Shown one piece after another: positions 1 through 9,906 of a stretch of DNA of 64,000 bases; the first letter of the stretch is position 1, and every line of letters starts with the position of its first letter. This stretch comes from Neobacillus cucumis (GTDB taxonomy: Bacteria; Bacillota; Bacilli; Bacillales; Cytobacillaceae), in NCBI RefSeq assembly GCF_016908975.1, contig NZ_JAFBEX010000004.1, positions 248,001-312,000 of the forward strand. The letters are read 5' to 3'. The position numbers and the translations under genes were made by a program. A model generated the notes under the pieces. It was not told the DNA's origin. It saw only the letters and a program-made list of their open reading frames with translations, and ran no database searches.

Positions 1-6
1 AGAAAA

Positions 7-609
7 ATGAATTTGATTCCTACAGTTATTGAACAAACTAATCGTGGCGAGAGAGCCTATGACATTTACTCCCGTCTATTAAAAGACCGGATTATTATGC
101 TAGGAAGCGCAATCGATGACAATGTGGCAAACAGCATTGTGGCCCAATTATTATTCCTTGAAGCGGAAAACCCTGAAAAAGATATTACCCTTTATATCAA
201 CAGCCCTGGCGGAAGCATTACAGCCGGAATGGCGATCTATGATACAATGCAGTATATTAAAGCAGATGTATCCACGGTATGTATCGGAATGGCGGCTTCA
301 ATGGGAGCATTCTTACTTTCTGCCGGTCAGCCTGGCAAACGTTTTGCTCTTCCAAATGCGGAAGTGATGATCCACCAACCGCTAGGCGGAGCACAAGGTC
401 AAGCAACGGAAATCGAAATTGCTGCAAAACGCATTTTGTTCCTTCGCGAGAAATTAAATGGTATCTTGGCAGAGCGTACAGGTCAGCCGCTTGAAGTGAT
501 TCAACGCGACACAGACCGCGATAATTTCATGACTGCTGAAAGAGCCAAAGAATATGGCTTAATTGATAGCATTATCACACGTAAGCCTACTGACCTTGAA
601 AAAAAATAA
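7..609 (+). CDS. clpP: ATP-dependent Clp protease proteolytic subunit ClpP
   Basis: Serine peptidase that forms the tetradecameric proteolytic barrel working with ClpC, ClpX or ClpE ATPases in cytosolic protein quality control. The 200-residue product has the usual family length. The catalytic triad is visible: Ser98 in GMAASMG, His123 in MIHQPLG and Asp172 in DRDN. The Gly-rich SPGGS segment lies near residue 66. The gene begins only six bases into the window, so its promoter and ribosome binding site are not visible. A strong terminator follows, so it is probably monocistronic. It is the main long plus-strand gene in the first 34 kb. Identification is secure. Confidence 0.98.
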   Translation: MNLIPTVIEQTNRGERAYDIYSRLLKDRIIMLGSAIDDNVANSIVAQLLFLEAENPEKDITLYINSPGGSITAGMAIYDTMQYIKADVSTVCIGMAASMGAFLLSAGQPGKRFALPNAEVMIHQPLGGAQGQATEIEIAAKRILFLREKLNGILAERTGQPLEVIQRDTDRDNFMTAERAKEYGLIDSIITRKPTDLEKK

Positions 610-617
610 TCGATTAG

Positions 618-646
618 AGCAACCGACATCCGTTGGTTGCTTTTTT
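618..646 (+). terminator. Intrinsic terminator of clpP
   Basis: A 9-bp stem (GCAACCGAC pairing GTTGGTTGC with one wobble) and a four-base loop are followed by six T on the plus strand, nine bases after the clpP stop. Confidence 0.9.
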
Positions 647-707
647 GGTTTTAATAAACAAACTTTTTTGACCGTATGACCCATATCGGGCAAATAATAT
701 CCCTTTT

Positions 708-780
708 CATGGACAAGAAAATCCATACTTTTCCTTTCTCTGTCTATGAACCACCCTTTCATGAGCAAGAGAAGTCAAAG
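708..780. repeat. 52-bp-period repeat, CATGGACA family, left block
   Basis: One and a half units of a repeat starting CATGGACAAG or CATGAGCAAG at 708 and 760 (spacing 52). Arms CATGGACA and TGTCCATG in better preserved units make each unit a potential hairpin. It flanks the TTCGGACAGC array on its left. Non-coding. Confidence 0.75.
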
Positions 781-1083
781 TTCGGACAGCTCAAGCTAGA
801 AATCACGCAGTGCTGTCCGAAGTCACGCCAAGATTGGACAGCTCAAGCTAGAAATCATGCAGTGCTGTCCGAAGTCATGCCCAGTTCGGACAGCTCAAGC
901 CACATATCATGCAGTGCTGTCCGAAGTCATGCCAAATTCGGACAGCTCAAGCCAGATATCACGCGGAGATGTCCGAAGTCATGCCCAGTTCGGACAGCTC
1001 AAGCTAGAAATCATGCAGAGCTGTCCGAAGTCACGCCCAGTTCGGACAGCTCAAGCCAAAATTCATGCGGAGATGTCCGAAGA
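781..1083. repeat. Six tandem 52-bp units with TTCGGACAGC / GCTGTCCGAA hairpin arms
   Basis: Units start at 781, 833, 885, 937, 989 and 1041, exactly 52 bases apart; the last is shorter. Each begins with TTCGGACAGC and carries the inverse complement GCTGTCCGAA (or a variant) about 30 bases later, so every unit can form a hairpin with a 10-bp stem. Units differ at scattered positions rather than having unique spacers. Plus-strand open frames of 85-136 codons across the array are by-products of a period close to a multiple of three and have no ribosome binding sites. Confidence 0.9.
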
Positions 1084-1124
1084 TAATTATAGTTTTACAA
1101 TTAAGTTGACTTGACTCATATTTT

Positions 1125-1240
1125 TCCTTTTTCTGTACATGCCCCTCCTTTCATGGACAAGGGAAGCCATACTTTTCAATTCCTGTCCATGAACCACCCT
1201 TTCATGGACAAGAGAAGCCATATTTTTCCGTTCTCGGGCA
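1125..1240. repeat. 52-bp-period repeat, CATGGACA family, right block
   Basis: Two units start with CATGGACAAG at 1152 and 1203 (spacing 51), preceded by a partial unit. The first has inverse arms ATGGACA and TGTCCAT. Same family as the block at 708-780, so the TTCGGACAGC array is sandwiched between two copies of a different repeat family with the same period. Confidence 0.75.
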
Positions 1241-1280
1241 ATGGAACCTTATACAGAAAAACAAATAATCCCAAAATAAA

Positions 1281-1312
1281 AAAAAGGATTCAGCCCTGGC
1301 TGAATCCTTTTA
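1281..1312 (-). terminator. Terminator of the yvcI-rapZ-yvcK-whiA-crh operon
   Basis: A 13-14 bp nearly perfect stem (AAAAGGATTCAGC with its complement) begins four bases past the crh stop and ends in a T-rich tract on the minus strand. It may work in both directions. Confidence 0.88.
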
Positions 1313-1315
1313 ATC

Positions 1316-1573
1316 TTACTGTTCTTTTGCAATAAAATCAGACAATGCTACGATGGCTTTATCTTCATCATCGCCGTCCGCGATTATATTAATCACAACT
1401 CCTGAACCTACAGCAAGGCTCATCAAGCCCATAATACTTTTGGCATTCACTTTTTTTCCGTCTTTCTCAAGAAAAACATCTGCGGAAAAGCGATTGGCTT
1501 CTTGCACGAATAGGGCTGCAGGACGTGCTTGAAGACCTGATTTCAATTTTACTTCTACTTCTTTCACCAACAT
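1316..1573 (-). CDS. crh: Catabolite-repression HPr-like protein Crh
   Basis: HPr paralogue that, once phosphorylated on Ser46 by HPr kinase, acts as CcpA corepressor in carbon catabolite repression. It cannot carry phosphate in the sugar PTS because the active-site His15 is replaced by Gln. Both hallmarks are visible: GLQARPAAL places Gln at position 15, and AKSIMGL places Ser at 46. The 85-residue length is normal. It is the last gene of the operon and its kinase gene hprK lies about 16 kb away in this window. Confidence 0.97.
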   Translation of the reverse strand: MLVKEVEVKLKSGLQARPAALFVQEANRFSADVFLEKDGKKVNAKSIMGLMSLAVGSGVVINIIADGDDEDKAIVALSDFIAKEQ

Positions 1574-1606
1574 AATTACTTCCTCCTCAGTTTGTGTTAT
1601 TATTTT

Positions 1607-2557
1607 TTAGTTTCTAGATAATGCTTCTCCAACACGGAGCTTATCAGCAATCTCATCTATTTTTCGTAAGCGGTGATTGATCCCCGATTTACTAATCGTT
1701 CCGCCAGATACCATTTCCCCTAATTCCTTTAAGGTGACATCCGGATACTGAACTCGCAGCTCCGCAATCTCCCTAAGCTTATCAGGTAAAACCTGCAGAC
1801 CAACCGTTGAGTCGATGAAGCGGATATTTTCCACTTGTCGGATCGAAGCACCAATCGTTTTATTTAAATTAGCAGTCTCACAATTGACTAAACGGTTAAC
1901 GGAATTTCGCATGTCCCTAACGATTCTTACATCCTCAAATCGAAGCAAAGCATTATGGGCACCGATAATATTGAGAAACTCGGTAATTTTTTCAGCTTCC
2001 TTTAAATAGGTAATAAAGCCTTTTTTACGCTCCAACGTTTTACTATTTAAACCAAATGTATTCATTAATTCGCATAAAGAATCATTATGTTCTTTATAAA
2101 GCGAAGAAATTTCCAAATGATAGGAAGAGGTTTCCGGATTATTAACTGAACCTCCCGCAAGAAATGCTCCGCGCAGATAAGAACGCTTACAACACTTCTT
2201 TTTGATCAAATCGGGCGATATATCATGAATGAAGGTAAATCCTTCCCCAAGAATTCTCGTATCCTCTAAAATTTCCTTAGCCCGCTCGGCTAATCGAACA
2301 ATGTAAACATTGTTTTTCTTCAAGCGCATCTTCTTTCGAACTAAAAGCTCTACTTGTACTTGATAGCTTTTTTTTATTAAAGTATAAATCCTTCTGGCAA
2401 TTGCCGCATTTTCCGTTTGAACATCCACAACTAACTTACGATTCGAAAAGGAAAGGGAACCGTTCATACGAATCAACGCTGATAATTCAGCAAGATTACA
2501 GCACGTTTTCACTTCCAAGTTAGTTAATTCTTTTTTAGTCTCCGAAGCGAAAGACAT
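1607..2557 (-). CDS. whiA: DNA-binding protein WhiA
   Basis: Conserved Gram-positive protein with an N-terminal degenerate LAGLIDADG homing-endonuclease-like fold and a C-terminal helix-turn-helix; in Bacillus it is linked to cell division and chromosome segregation. The 316-residue product starts [11 protein letters not shown] after an AAGGTGGTGAGGGG ribosome binding site. The [10 protein letters not shown] segment near residue 130 is typical of the LAGLIDADG part, and the C-terminus (KELGEMV...[13 protein letters not shown]) is the HTH. It lies between yvcK and crh as in B. subtilis (yvcL). Confidence 0.97.
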   Translation of the reverse strand: MSFASETKKELTNLEVKTCCNLAELSALIRMNGSLSFSNRKLVVDVQTENAAIARRIYTLIKKSYQVQVELLVRKKMRLKKNNVYIVRLAERAKEILEDTRILGEGFTFIHDISPDLIKKKCCKRSYLRGAFLAGGSVNNPETSSYHLEISSLYKEHNDSLCELMNTFGLNSKTLERKKGFITYLKEAEKITEFLNIIGAHNALLRFEDVRIVRDMRNSVNRLVNCETANLNKTIGASIRQVENIRFIDSTVGLQVLPDKLREIAELRVQYPDVTLKELGEMVSGGTISKSGINHRLRKIDEIADKLRVGEALSRN

Positions 2558-2610
2558 CCCCTCACCACCTTTATTAACGAAACTGCATTTAAAATTAAAT
2601 GTAATAGTTT

Positions 2611-3597
2611 TTACGATTCATAACGCTTTTTAGTTTCATCTATGAGTAAATTATATAATATATTCGCTACCTTTTTCGGGTCATGCCTTAATGCCCCATT
2701 TTCCTGATAAGCAATATCCGCATGGACCACTTCAAGCCCAAGCTTTGATAACTCAGGCAAATCATATTCAACAGGGTCAGCCAATTCTTCATTATAACGA
2801 AGTTGGATATCAGGCGGAATTTCCTCATTATTGACAAGAATCGTATTAATACAGGCACCACTCATATGATCATAGATAGCTTTCACATGGTCACTAGCTG
2901 TAAAGCCATGTGTCTCCCCTGCCTGAGTCATCAGATTGCAGATATAAACCTTTTTCGCTAATGATCGGCAAACCTCATCCCCTAATTTCGGAACAAGTAA
3001 GTTTGGCAAGATACTTGTATATAAGCTGCCTGGGCCAAGAATAATTAAATCCGCTTGACGAATGGCTTGAATCGACTCTGGTAATGGACGGATACTCGTT
3101 TTGGAGGTTAGAAAAACCTTTTTAATCTTTTTCCCAGAGTAGGGAATTTTCGATTCTCCTGAAACGATGGCGCCGTCCTCCATCTCCGCATGCAGGACAA
3201 CACTCTGATTTGCTGCTGGCAGCACCTTTCCACGGACATTGAGGATTTTGCTCATTTCTTGAATGGCATGAACAAAATTCCCGGTAATCGAAGTCATAGC
3301 TGCCAAGATTAAATTACCGAGCGAATGACCCGATAGTTCATTCGCTGTTTTAAAACGATGCTGAAACATCTCTTCCACGAGCGGTTCAACATCTGATAAT
3401 GACGCTAACACATTGCGAATGTCGCCAGGAGGTGGAATATGCAGATTCTCACGCAAGCGGCCAGAGCTGCCACCATCATCCGCTACTGTCACAATGGCTG
3501 TAATATCAACAGGATATTGTTTTAATCCACGCAATAAAACGGGTAATCCTGTACCACCGCCAATGACGACAATGCGAGGCTGTCCTAAATCTCTCAT
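2611..3597 (-). CDS. yvcK: YvcK, gluconeogenesis factor (CofD-like)
   Basis: UDP-sugar-binding cytosolic protein of the CofD/YvcK family, needed in B. subtilis for growth on gluconeogenic carbon sources and for cell shape. The 328-residue product shows the N-terminal nucleotide-binding stretch VIGGGTGLP near residue 11, the [11 protein letters not shown] motif near 40 and the [10 protein letters not shown] motif in the middle. Its start overlaps the rapZ stop by four bases, showing translational coupling. Confidence 0.96.
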   Translation of the reverse strand: MRDLGQPRIVVIGGGTGLPVLLRGLKQYPVDITAIVTVADDGGSSGRLRENLHIPPPGDIRNVLASLSDVEPLVEEMFQHRFKTANELSGHSLGNLILAAMTSITGNFVHAIQEMSKILNVRGKVLPAANQSVVLHAEMEDGAIVSGESKIPYSGKKIKKVFLTSKTSIRPLPESIQAIRQADLIILGPGSLYTSILPNLLVPKLGDEVCRSLAKKVYICNLMTQAGETHGFTASDHVKAIYDHMSGACINTILVNNEEIPPDIQLRYNEELADPVEYDLPELSKLGLEVVHADIAYQENGALRHDPKKVANILYNLLIDETKKRYES

Positions 3598-4487
3598 GTT
3601 GTTTTTTCCTTTCTCCTCTCAATGTCACGATGTGAAATCACGGTTTTATAATCCTTTTGGAAAAAATGACCGATATTTTCTGCTAATGCAACGGAACGGT
3701 GCTGTCCGCCTGTACAACCAATGGCGATTACAAGTTGTGCTTTTCCTTCCCTTTTGTAATGAGGCAGCATAAAACCCAGCAAGTCCGTTACCTTATCTAA
3801 AAATTTCTGAGTTTCATTCCATTTTAATACGTAACTGTAAACATCCTCATCTAAACCTGTTTTAGGGCGCATATGCTCAATATAATGCGGGTTTGGCAAA
3901 AAGCGTACATCAAAAACAAGATCGGCATCGATGGGGATACCATATTTGAAGCCAAATGACATGACATTGACAGTAAACATTAATTGTTTATTCGTCGTAA
4001 ATTCTGTTAATATTTTCTCACGTAATTCACGAGGTTTCATCTGGGAAGTATTGTAAACCAGCTGTGCTCTGCCTTTTAATTCCTCCAGAAGCTCTCGCTC
4101 GAGCGTGATTCCTTCAAGCGGCAATCCTGTTGGCGCTAGAGGATGGGTTCGTCTTGTTTCCTTATACCTGCGGACCAATGTAGCATCATCTGAATCTAAA
4201 AATAGGATTTGTGGCGTTACCCAAGATGTTTCTGCCAGCTCATCTAACCCTTTAAATAAATGATCGAAGAATTCTCTGCCGCGCAGGTCCATTACAAGAG
4301 CAACCTTATTCATTTTATTCCCCGATTCCTTCATTAGTTCTAGGAATTTCGGAAGAAGTGTAGGAGGTAAATTATCAACACAGAAGAACCCCAAATCTTC
4401 AAAGCTTTGTATTGCGACCGTTTTTCCCGCACCAGACATTCCCGTAATAATGACCATTTGGGTTTCGCTTGTCGAACCAGTACTCAT
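3594..4487 (-). CDS. rapZ: RapZ/YvcJ family nucleotide-binding protein
   Basis: P-loop ATP/GTPase; in B. subtilis YvcJ is tied to competence, and in E. coli RapZ is an RNA-binding adaptor that controls GlmZ. The 297-residue product has Walker A GMSGAGKT at residues 16-23, and the C-terminal domain carries [13 protein letters not shown], the typical phosphate-binding loop. A ribosome binding site, GGAGGAATG, precedes the ATG. Second gene of the yvcI operon. Confidence 0.96.
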   Translation of the reverse strand: MSTGSTSETQMVIITGMSGAGKTVAIQSFEDLGFFCVDNLPPTLLPKFLELMKESGNKMNKVALVMDLRGREFFDHLFKGLDELAETSWVTPQILFLDSDDATLVRRYKETRRTHPLAPTGLPLEGITLERELLEELKGRAQLVYNTSQMKPRELREKILTEFTTNKQLMFTVNVMSFGFKYGIPIDADLVFDVRFLPNPHYIEHMRPKTGLDEDVYSYVLKWNETQKFLDKVTDLLGFMLPHYKREGKAQLVIAIGCTGGQHRSVALAENIGHFFQKDYKTVISHRDIERRKEKTT

Positions 4488-4505
4488 GTTCCATTCCTCC
4501 TTTTT

Positions 4506-4964
4506 TTAACTAGGATCCAATCGATAACTAATTAACTCAAATTCACTTGTATAAGTAAACGTTCCGTAAATAATCCCTTTTCCATGAATCATGTAATCAA
4601 TGATATGTAGATCACCCGCTGCCATTGGCAGACCTTTTATTTGGTCAATTGGCTGCCAAGCTAATTTGCCTTCTTCTGATTCATCTAAATCGATTCCGTC
4701 TGAATCAGTGGCTACAAAGGTAAACATCATCCATTCGGACAAAAGCTCATCGGCATCCTTCATAATCATGGTAAATATTCCTTTTAATTGTGGGTTTTTG
4801 AGATAAATTCCTGTTTCTTCACGGTACTCACGGATACAAGAATCACGAACAGACTCCCCCGGCTCCATTTTCCCACCTGGCGCCACCCACCAGCCACGGC
4901 GCGGTTTTTGCAGTAATAAGACTTGGTTATTTCTGATTAATACACAATTGGTAACCCGCTGCAC
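4506..4964 (-). CDS. yvcI: Nudix hydrolase YvcI
   Basis: Nudix pyrophosphohydrolase of about 152 residues. The Nudix box is seen as GGKMEPGESVRDSCIREYREE, with its GX5EX7REXXEE arrangement. The reading frame is open to an ATG at 5042, but that start has no ribosome binding site. A GTG at 4964 (protein start VQRVTNC) lies behind AAAGAGGTG at good spacing and gives the length expected from B. subtilis YvcI, so I chose it. First gene of the rapZ-yvcK-whiA-crh operon. Substrate unknown. Confidence 0.9.
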   Translation of the reverse strand: MQRVTNCVLIRNNQVLLLQKPRRGWWVAPGGKMEPGESVRDSCIREYREETGIYLKNPQLKGIFTMIMKDADELLSEWMMFTFVATDSDGIDLDESEEGKLAWQPIDQIKGLPMAAGDLHIIDYMIHGKGIIYGTFTYTSEFELISYRLDPS

Positions 4965-5228
4965 TTTTTTCACCTCTTTTAAAGGGCACAAGCGTCGGTA
5001 AGACGCAAGAACAATTTTAAAATTTAGAAGAACAAGCACCATGTTAGAGCTTGTATGATCAGATCTAATTTATTCTTTTCATTATACTATTTTTGGGATA
5101 CAGTCACAATGAATACAAATTTTATATTTCTGTTAATAATTAGATTCATTCTCATCATTTATTTGCACTATTTTGAAGATAGGTCAAAGGTACTTTTTAA
5201 AAAAAGTAATAATTAGAGAAAATACCTA

Positions 5229-5257
5229 TTGTAAATGTAAGCGGTTCCATATATAAT
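5229..5257 (+). promoter_or_regulatory. SigA-type promoter of candidate small RNA
   Basis: TTGTAA at 5229-5234 and TATAAT at 5252-5257 are separated by exactly 17 bases on the plus strand. Transcription would start near 5264. No open frame with a ribosome binding site follows; a terminator ends about 90 bases later. Confidence 0.7.
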
Positions 5258-5263
5258 AAAAAG

Positions 5264-5357
5264 TGGGTCGGATGGCAAGGGTGGCCATCATGGTATCGAG
5301 CGAAGGTGGGGCTGATACTCGTATATTTTTTTGTAAGAGCTAATGAGCTCTTTTTAT
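5264..5357 (+). ncRNA. Candidate ~90-nt non-coding RNA
   Basis: Between a well-formed promoter and an intrinsic terminator lies a GC-richer stretch in an otherwise AT-rich gap. It can form a hairpin GATGGC-N7-GCCATC (5271-5289), and the following part has GTATC/GATAC and CGAG/CTCG pairings that cross each other, so a pseudoknot is possible. It is antisense to no gene. I do not recognise it as a known RNA family. Existence as a transcript is inferred from promoter, structure and terminator only. Confidence 0.5.
5335..5357 (+). terminator. Terminator of the candidate small RNA
   Basis: Stem AAGAGCT / AGCTCTT with loop AATG followed by TTTTATTTTT on the plus strand. Confidence 0.7.
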
Positions 5358-5383
5358 TTTTGTCTTTTTCCGTAATAATCAGA

Positions 5384-5568
5384 GCTCTGTTAAAACGCTA
5401 TTGTTGATTGATATACTATGGTTGATTGGAGCGGAAGGCGCTCGACTCCTGCGGGAGTACGGGACTGGGGAGACCCCACAGACGCTTTAGCGCAGAGGAG
5501 GCTCCCCGGCACGCCCGCGGGTTTGCTGAGCGCCTGTAGCGGAAATCAACAGCCAAATTTAACAGAGC
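5384..5568. mobile_element. MITE-like repeat with GCTCTGTTAA / TTAACAGAGC ends, full-length
   Basis: Ends are inverted copies: GCTCTGTTAA-N8-TTGTTGATT at 5384 and AATCAACA-N7-TTAACAGAGC ending at 5568. The core (5421-5550) is the GGAGCGGAAGGCGC...GCGCCTGTAGCGGAA element often seen between Bacillaceae genes, highly palindromic and GC-rich. Two direct copies of AGCGGAA (5430-5436 and 5538-5544) bracket the core. No coding capacity. Mobility is inferred only from the dispersed copies. Confidence 0.7.
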
Positions 5569-5577
5569 CGAAACAAA

Positions 5578-5604
5578 AAAAGAGCACAAGCTACTAGGCT
5601 TGTG
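5578..5604 (-). terminator. Terminator of trxB
   Basis: Stem GCACAAGC-N6-GCTTGTGC followed on the minus strand by CTCTTTTTTTG. Confidence 0.85.
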
Positions 5605-5692
5605 CAAAAGGTATATATTTTTAAAGGGGGTCAATTTCCTTTATTATACAACCTTTGTGTTTCACTACTGTTACAGGAAAATGATAAAAGAA

Positions 5693-6649
<957 letters not shown>

Positions 6650-6662
6650 TCACTCCTGACTC

Positions 6663-6785
6663 GAAAAGCGGAAGCGCCTTGATCAGGGGCGACAAGCATA
6701 AGACGAGCCGGCAGGAAGGTTGTTTTTTAACCTTCATGACGGATTGGCTTAGACCAAAGAGCCCCTAGGCGCTGCAGCTAGACAT
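6663..6785 (+). repeat. Palindromic GCGC-ended repeat, copy 1
   Basis: Begins AAAAGCGGAAGCGCC and ends GGCGCTGCAGCTAGAC, with an inner hairpin AGGAAGGTTG-N6-AACCTTC. Same family and orientation as copies at 33312, 37408, 39088, 59793 and 61723. Between trxB and the TPR gene; no coding potential. Confidence 0.75.
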
Positions 6786-6796
6786 TTTTTATAAAA

Positions 6797-6838
6797 AAAA
6801 TACGATTAAGTATTAGTATTCCCACTTAATCGTATAAA
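6797..6838 (-). terminator. Terminator of the TPR gene
   Basis: Twelve-bp perfect stem ATACGATTAAGT / ACTTAATCGTAT followed by eight T on the minus strand. Confidence 0.9.
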
Positions 6839-6866
6839 ACAATTGGATGATAGTCCACGAATATGC

Positions 6867-8360
6867 TTATTGAAGATAGTTGTTAACCAATTTTACATAT
6901 TTGCCGATCGTCGCTGCAGATAAACCATACTGGTCCCCTATTTCCTGTTGGGAGATTTTTTCGCTCCGCAATTTATGCCACAAATATTCGACGGCCCCAG
7001 CCCAGGCGCGTTTATTTTTCAAATCAGCACCTTCTTTAACAACCTCAACAAAAATCGAAAACCAGAGGAGATACAACCCGGACTCAATCGTCCCAATCGG
7101 CTGATGGATTTTATAAAATAGTTCCGCCACTTCTTGGGCATCCTTTGTTTGAGACGGTTTACCCAAGCGAATCATGGAGAGATATTCTTTTTCCAGCCCC
7201 ATCAACTTCTGATTTTGAAAAAGACGCTCAGAGCTAATGATTTCTTCTTTTTTACTCGAGACCGATGTTAAAAAGAGTGCAAATAACCGCTCTTCGGCAT
7301 AGTCGCTATCAAGCTTTTGAAAAATCGATTCGGTTAGCTCTTCAAACCCGTTTACCGGTGATTTTTCCTCATTCCATGGTTCGGAACCTTCTTTATCAGG
7401 ACTTAGCTCCAATACTTTTTTCCAAATGCTTCTTGCAAAGTTTTCAAAACCTGTATGAAAAGCAGAGTACGCGAGCCAATAATAAAAAGGTCCATCCCCA
7501 TCAAAACCGTGTTTATATAATTTTTTCAGCCAAAGATATGCAAGTTCGTTTTCGCCAACTAAAGCAAATGTCGCACCCAGTTTATATTGATGCTCACTTA
7601 ACAAAGGCTTGATTTTTTTCAAAACAAGGAGCAGTTCCGTTACTCTTTCTAGTTGTCCTTGATAATGGGCAAAGACCAGCTTATTACAGAGGGCGTGAAG
7701 ATTGCCGGGATTGCGCTCTAATACATCCGCTAAAATCGCTTCTGCTTTTTCCACTTTTCCTAAATAAAAATAGGCTAAAGCCAGATTGTTATAGGCTGAC
7801 CAATATTCCGGATATTCCTTTACCACATCTTTTAACAGCTCAATCGCCTTTGGAAAATAGCCGGATTCCAATAGTTCGCGAGCCTGTTCTTGTTTCATGA
7901 TTAAATCATCTTGTTCATATAGCTCATCTTCAAATTCTTCCGCCTCCAAGGTAAGTACTTCTAATAACTCTTGGGTGTCTTCGGAAAAATCTCCATCTGG
8001 ATCAAGCTGTAGATATAATTTACTATGATGATAGGCATCTTTAAAAAATCCCATATGGGCGTAGTTATTTGCTAAAAAGTAGTGGCATTCAGCCATTTCT
8101 GGATCAAGCTCTTCAAGGATTTGATGCAAGAGTCGGTTGGAATGTTCAAACTCGCCAAGTTCCGTTGAGACAATCGCCAGCTGGCATGTAATCATTGGTT
8201 CACCCGGCTCAAGCTGAATTGCCCGCCCCAGATATTTCTTGGCTTTGATAAAATCTCGTCGATGGTATGCTTTAATACCCTTCGAGAAATAATATTCTCC
8301 CGTTGGAACGAATGATACGATTTTTCCTTTTTGAATTCTTGCTTTCGCTTCTTTCACCAT
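6867..8360 (-). CDS. Tetratricopeptide-repeat protein, YvcD-like, with C-terminal HTH
   Basis: A cytosolic protein of about 497 residues made of TPR-like helical repeats (for example GEFEHSNRLLHQILEELDP and GKVEKAEAILADVLERNPG), with an acidic linker near residue 150. The C-terminal 35 residues (QQEIGDQYGLSAATIGKYV) look like a helix-turn-helix. Start set at the ATG behind GGAGGA; an upstream in-frame ATG lacks a site. Position next to trxB matches yvcD of B. subtilis. Function unknown; a scaffold with DNA-binding tail is a fair reading. Confidence 0.88.
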   Translation of the reverse strand: MVKEAKARIQKGKIVSFVPTGEYYFSKGIKAYHRRDFIKAKKYLGRAIQLEPGEPMITCQLAIVSTELGEFEHSNRLLHQILEELDPEMAECHYFLANNYAHMGFFKDAYHHSKLYLQLDPDGDFSEDTQELLEVLTLEAEEFEDELYEQDDLIMKQEQARELLESGYFPKAIELLKDVVKEYPEYWSAYNNLALAYFYLGKVEKAEAILADVLERNPGNLHALCNKLVFAHYQGQLERVTELLLVLKKIKPLLSEHQYKLGATFALVGENELAYLWLKKLYKHGFDGDGPFYYWLAYSAFHTGFENFARSIWKKVLELSPDKEGSEPWNEEKSPVNGFEELTESIFQKLDSDYAEERLFALFLTSVSSKKEEIISSERLFQNQKLMGLEKEYLSMIRLGKPSQTKDAQEVAELFYKIHQPIGTIESGLYLLWFSIFVEVVKEGADLKNKRAWAGAVEYLWHKLRSEKISQQEIGDQYGLSAATIGKYVKLVNNYLQ

Positions 8361-8474
8361 GAAGTCCTCCATATGTTTCAACATAACTTATGTAGTATAG
8401 CACACTTGAGATGGTTCGAGAAGAGGGGTTGTTGATGGTGTGTTAAGAAGTGAGTGCGGATTTTCACATAAATT

Positions 8475-8496
8475 GTTGATTAGAGCGGAAATCAAC
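8475..8496. repeat. Collapsed (scar) form of the AGCGGAA repeat
   Basis: A 22-base site reads GTTGATTAGAGCGG followed by AAATCAAC. This is what remains if the core of the 5384-5568 element is lost by recombination between its two AGCGGAA copies. Confidence 0.55.
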
Positions 8497-8514
8497 AGCC
8501 TATCCTATCAAAAC

Positions 8515-8541
8515 AAAAAACCGAGCCCTATTAGGACCGGT
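8515..8541 (-). terminator. Terminator of the his operon
   Basis: Stem ACCGGTCC / AGGGCTCGGT (imperfect) begins inside the last codons of hisI and ends in TTTTTTG on the minus strand. Confidence 0.7.
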
Positions 8542-9148
8542 CTTTGTGTCTTTCTTCTAATGTTCGTAACACTTCTTTAAATGGAAGCCCTTGTTCTACC
8601 AATAAAACCTGAAGGTGATAGAGCAAATCGGCTGCTTCCCATCTTAATTCCTCGTGATCGCGATTTTTCGCTGCAATAATAACCTCAGCTGCCTCTTCGC
8701 CGACCTTTTTCAAAATTTTATCGACACCTTTTTCAAAAAGGTAAGTGGTATACGCACCTTCTGGGCGCTCCTTTTCACGATCAATGATGACTTTTTCTAA
8801 TGACTGCAGAATTTGATAATCTGCTAAGCTACTTTGACCTTCCACCACTCGTTCGGAAAAACAGCTGACCGCACCAGTGTGGCAGGCAGGTCCTTTCGGA
8901 TAAACCTGAACTAATAAAGCATCCTGATCACAGTCATAATTAATGCTGGCAACCGTTTGGGTGTTTCCACTGGTCGCACCTTTATGCCATAATTCCTGAC
9001 GGGAACGGCTGTAAAACCAAGTTTCCCCAGATTCAATGGTTTTTTGCAATGATTCTTCATTCATATAAGCGAGAGTTAATACTTCTTTTGTTTCAGCATC
9101 TTGAATAATTGCAGGGACGAGCCCTTTTTCATCAAATTTTACATTCAT
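8531..9148 (-). CDS. hisI: HisI(E): phosphoribosyl-AMP cyclohydrolase / phosphoribosyl-ATP pyrophosphatase
   Basis: Bifunctional enzyme for steps 2 and 3 of histidine synthesis. Residues 1-110 form the cyclohydrolase domain with metal-binding [11 protein letters not shown] and HTGAVSCF; residues 115-205 form the pyrophosphatase domain with [14 protein letters not shown] and [13 protein letters not shown]. The 205-residue length fits the fused form. The start overlaps the hisF stop by four bases. Last gene of the operon. Confidence 0.97.
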   Translation of the reverse strand: MNVKFDEKGLVPAIIQDAETKEVLTLAYMNEESLQKTIESGETWFYSRSRQELWHKGATSGNTQTVASINYDCDQDALLVQVYPKGPACHTGAVSCFSERVVEGQSSLADYQILQSLEKVIIDREKERPEGAYTTYLFEKGVDKILKKVGEEAAEVIIAAKNRDHEELRWEAADLLYHLQVLLVEQGLPFKEVLRTLEERHKDRS

Positions 9149-9906
9149 CGTATGCTCACTCCTTTTTCCCTTAAAAAGCTCTTTACTTCGTCCACAGATG
9201 TTTCCTTGTAATGGAAAATAGAGGCAGCAAGCGCCGCATCCGCTTTGCCGGCTAGAAAGGCCTCCGCAAAATGCTCAGCATTTCCTGCACCGCCAGATGC
9301 AATCACGGGAATCGTTACGGCTTCACTAACCGCTTTGGTTAATTCTAAATCAAATCCGTTTTTCTCACCATCACTGTCCATGCTAGTCAATAGGATTTCA
9401 CCAGCCCCAAGCTCTGCTGCTTCGACCGCCCAATCAACGACTTTCTTCTCGGTTGCTGTCCGCCCGCCATGGGTATAAACACGCCATGTTCCAATTTCTG
9501 GATCAAACTTAGCATCGATCGCGACGACGATACATTGGGATCCAAAGTAATCGGCACCTTCTTTAATTAGCCCTGGATTTACTACTGCCGCCGTGTTCAG
9601 CGATACTTTATCGGCACCGGCGCGGAGGATTCTTTTCATATCCTCTAAGGCATTGATGCCCCCGCCAACGGTAAACGGAATCGCCAGTTCAGACGCGACT
9701 GCCTTGACGACTTCGACCATTGTTTTACGACCTTCAACAGATGCGGAAATATCAAGGAAAACTAGCTCATCCGCTCCTTGTTCATCATAAAAGCGAGCTA
9801 ATTCAACAGGATCACCCGCATCACGAAGTTGGACAAATTGAATTCCTTTGACCACACGACCATCTTTTACATCAAGGCAAGGAATAATTCGTTTGGTTAA
9901 TGTCAC
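9145..9906 (-). CDS. hisF: Imidazole glycerol phosphate synthase, cyclase subunit HisF
   Basis: TIM-barrel subunit that, with HisH, makes imidazole glycerol phosphate and AICAR from PRFAR and ammonia. The 253-residue product has the catalytic Asp in [14 protein letters not shown] (Asp11) and the second in LLTSMDSDG (Asp130 region), plus phosphate-binding GGGIN and ASGGAG loops. Overlaps hisA by four bases. Confidence 0.98.
   Translation of the reverse strand: MTLTKRIIPCLDVKDGRVVKGIQFVQLRDAGDPVELARFYDEQGADELVFLDISASVEGRKTMVEVVKAVASELAIPFTVGGGINALEDMKRILRAGADKVSLNTAAVVNPGLIKEGADYFGSQCIVVAIDAKFDPEIGTWRVYTHGGRTATEKKVVDWAVEAAELGAGEILLTSMDSDGEKNGFDLELTKAVSEAVTIPVIASGGAGNAEHFAEAFLAGKADAALAASIFHYKETSVDEVKSFLREKGVSIR

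Noticed and set aside
781..1083. CRISPR array
   Set aside because: The 52-bp units are repeated over nearly their full length with no unique spacers, and no cas genes are present.
676..1114. Plus-strand open frames of 136 and 85 codons
   Set aside because: They arise from the tandem repeats (SEVTPSSDSSSQ-like periodic translation) and have no ribosome binding site.
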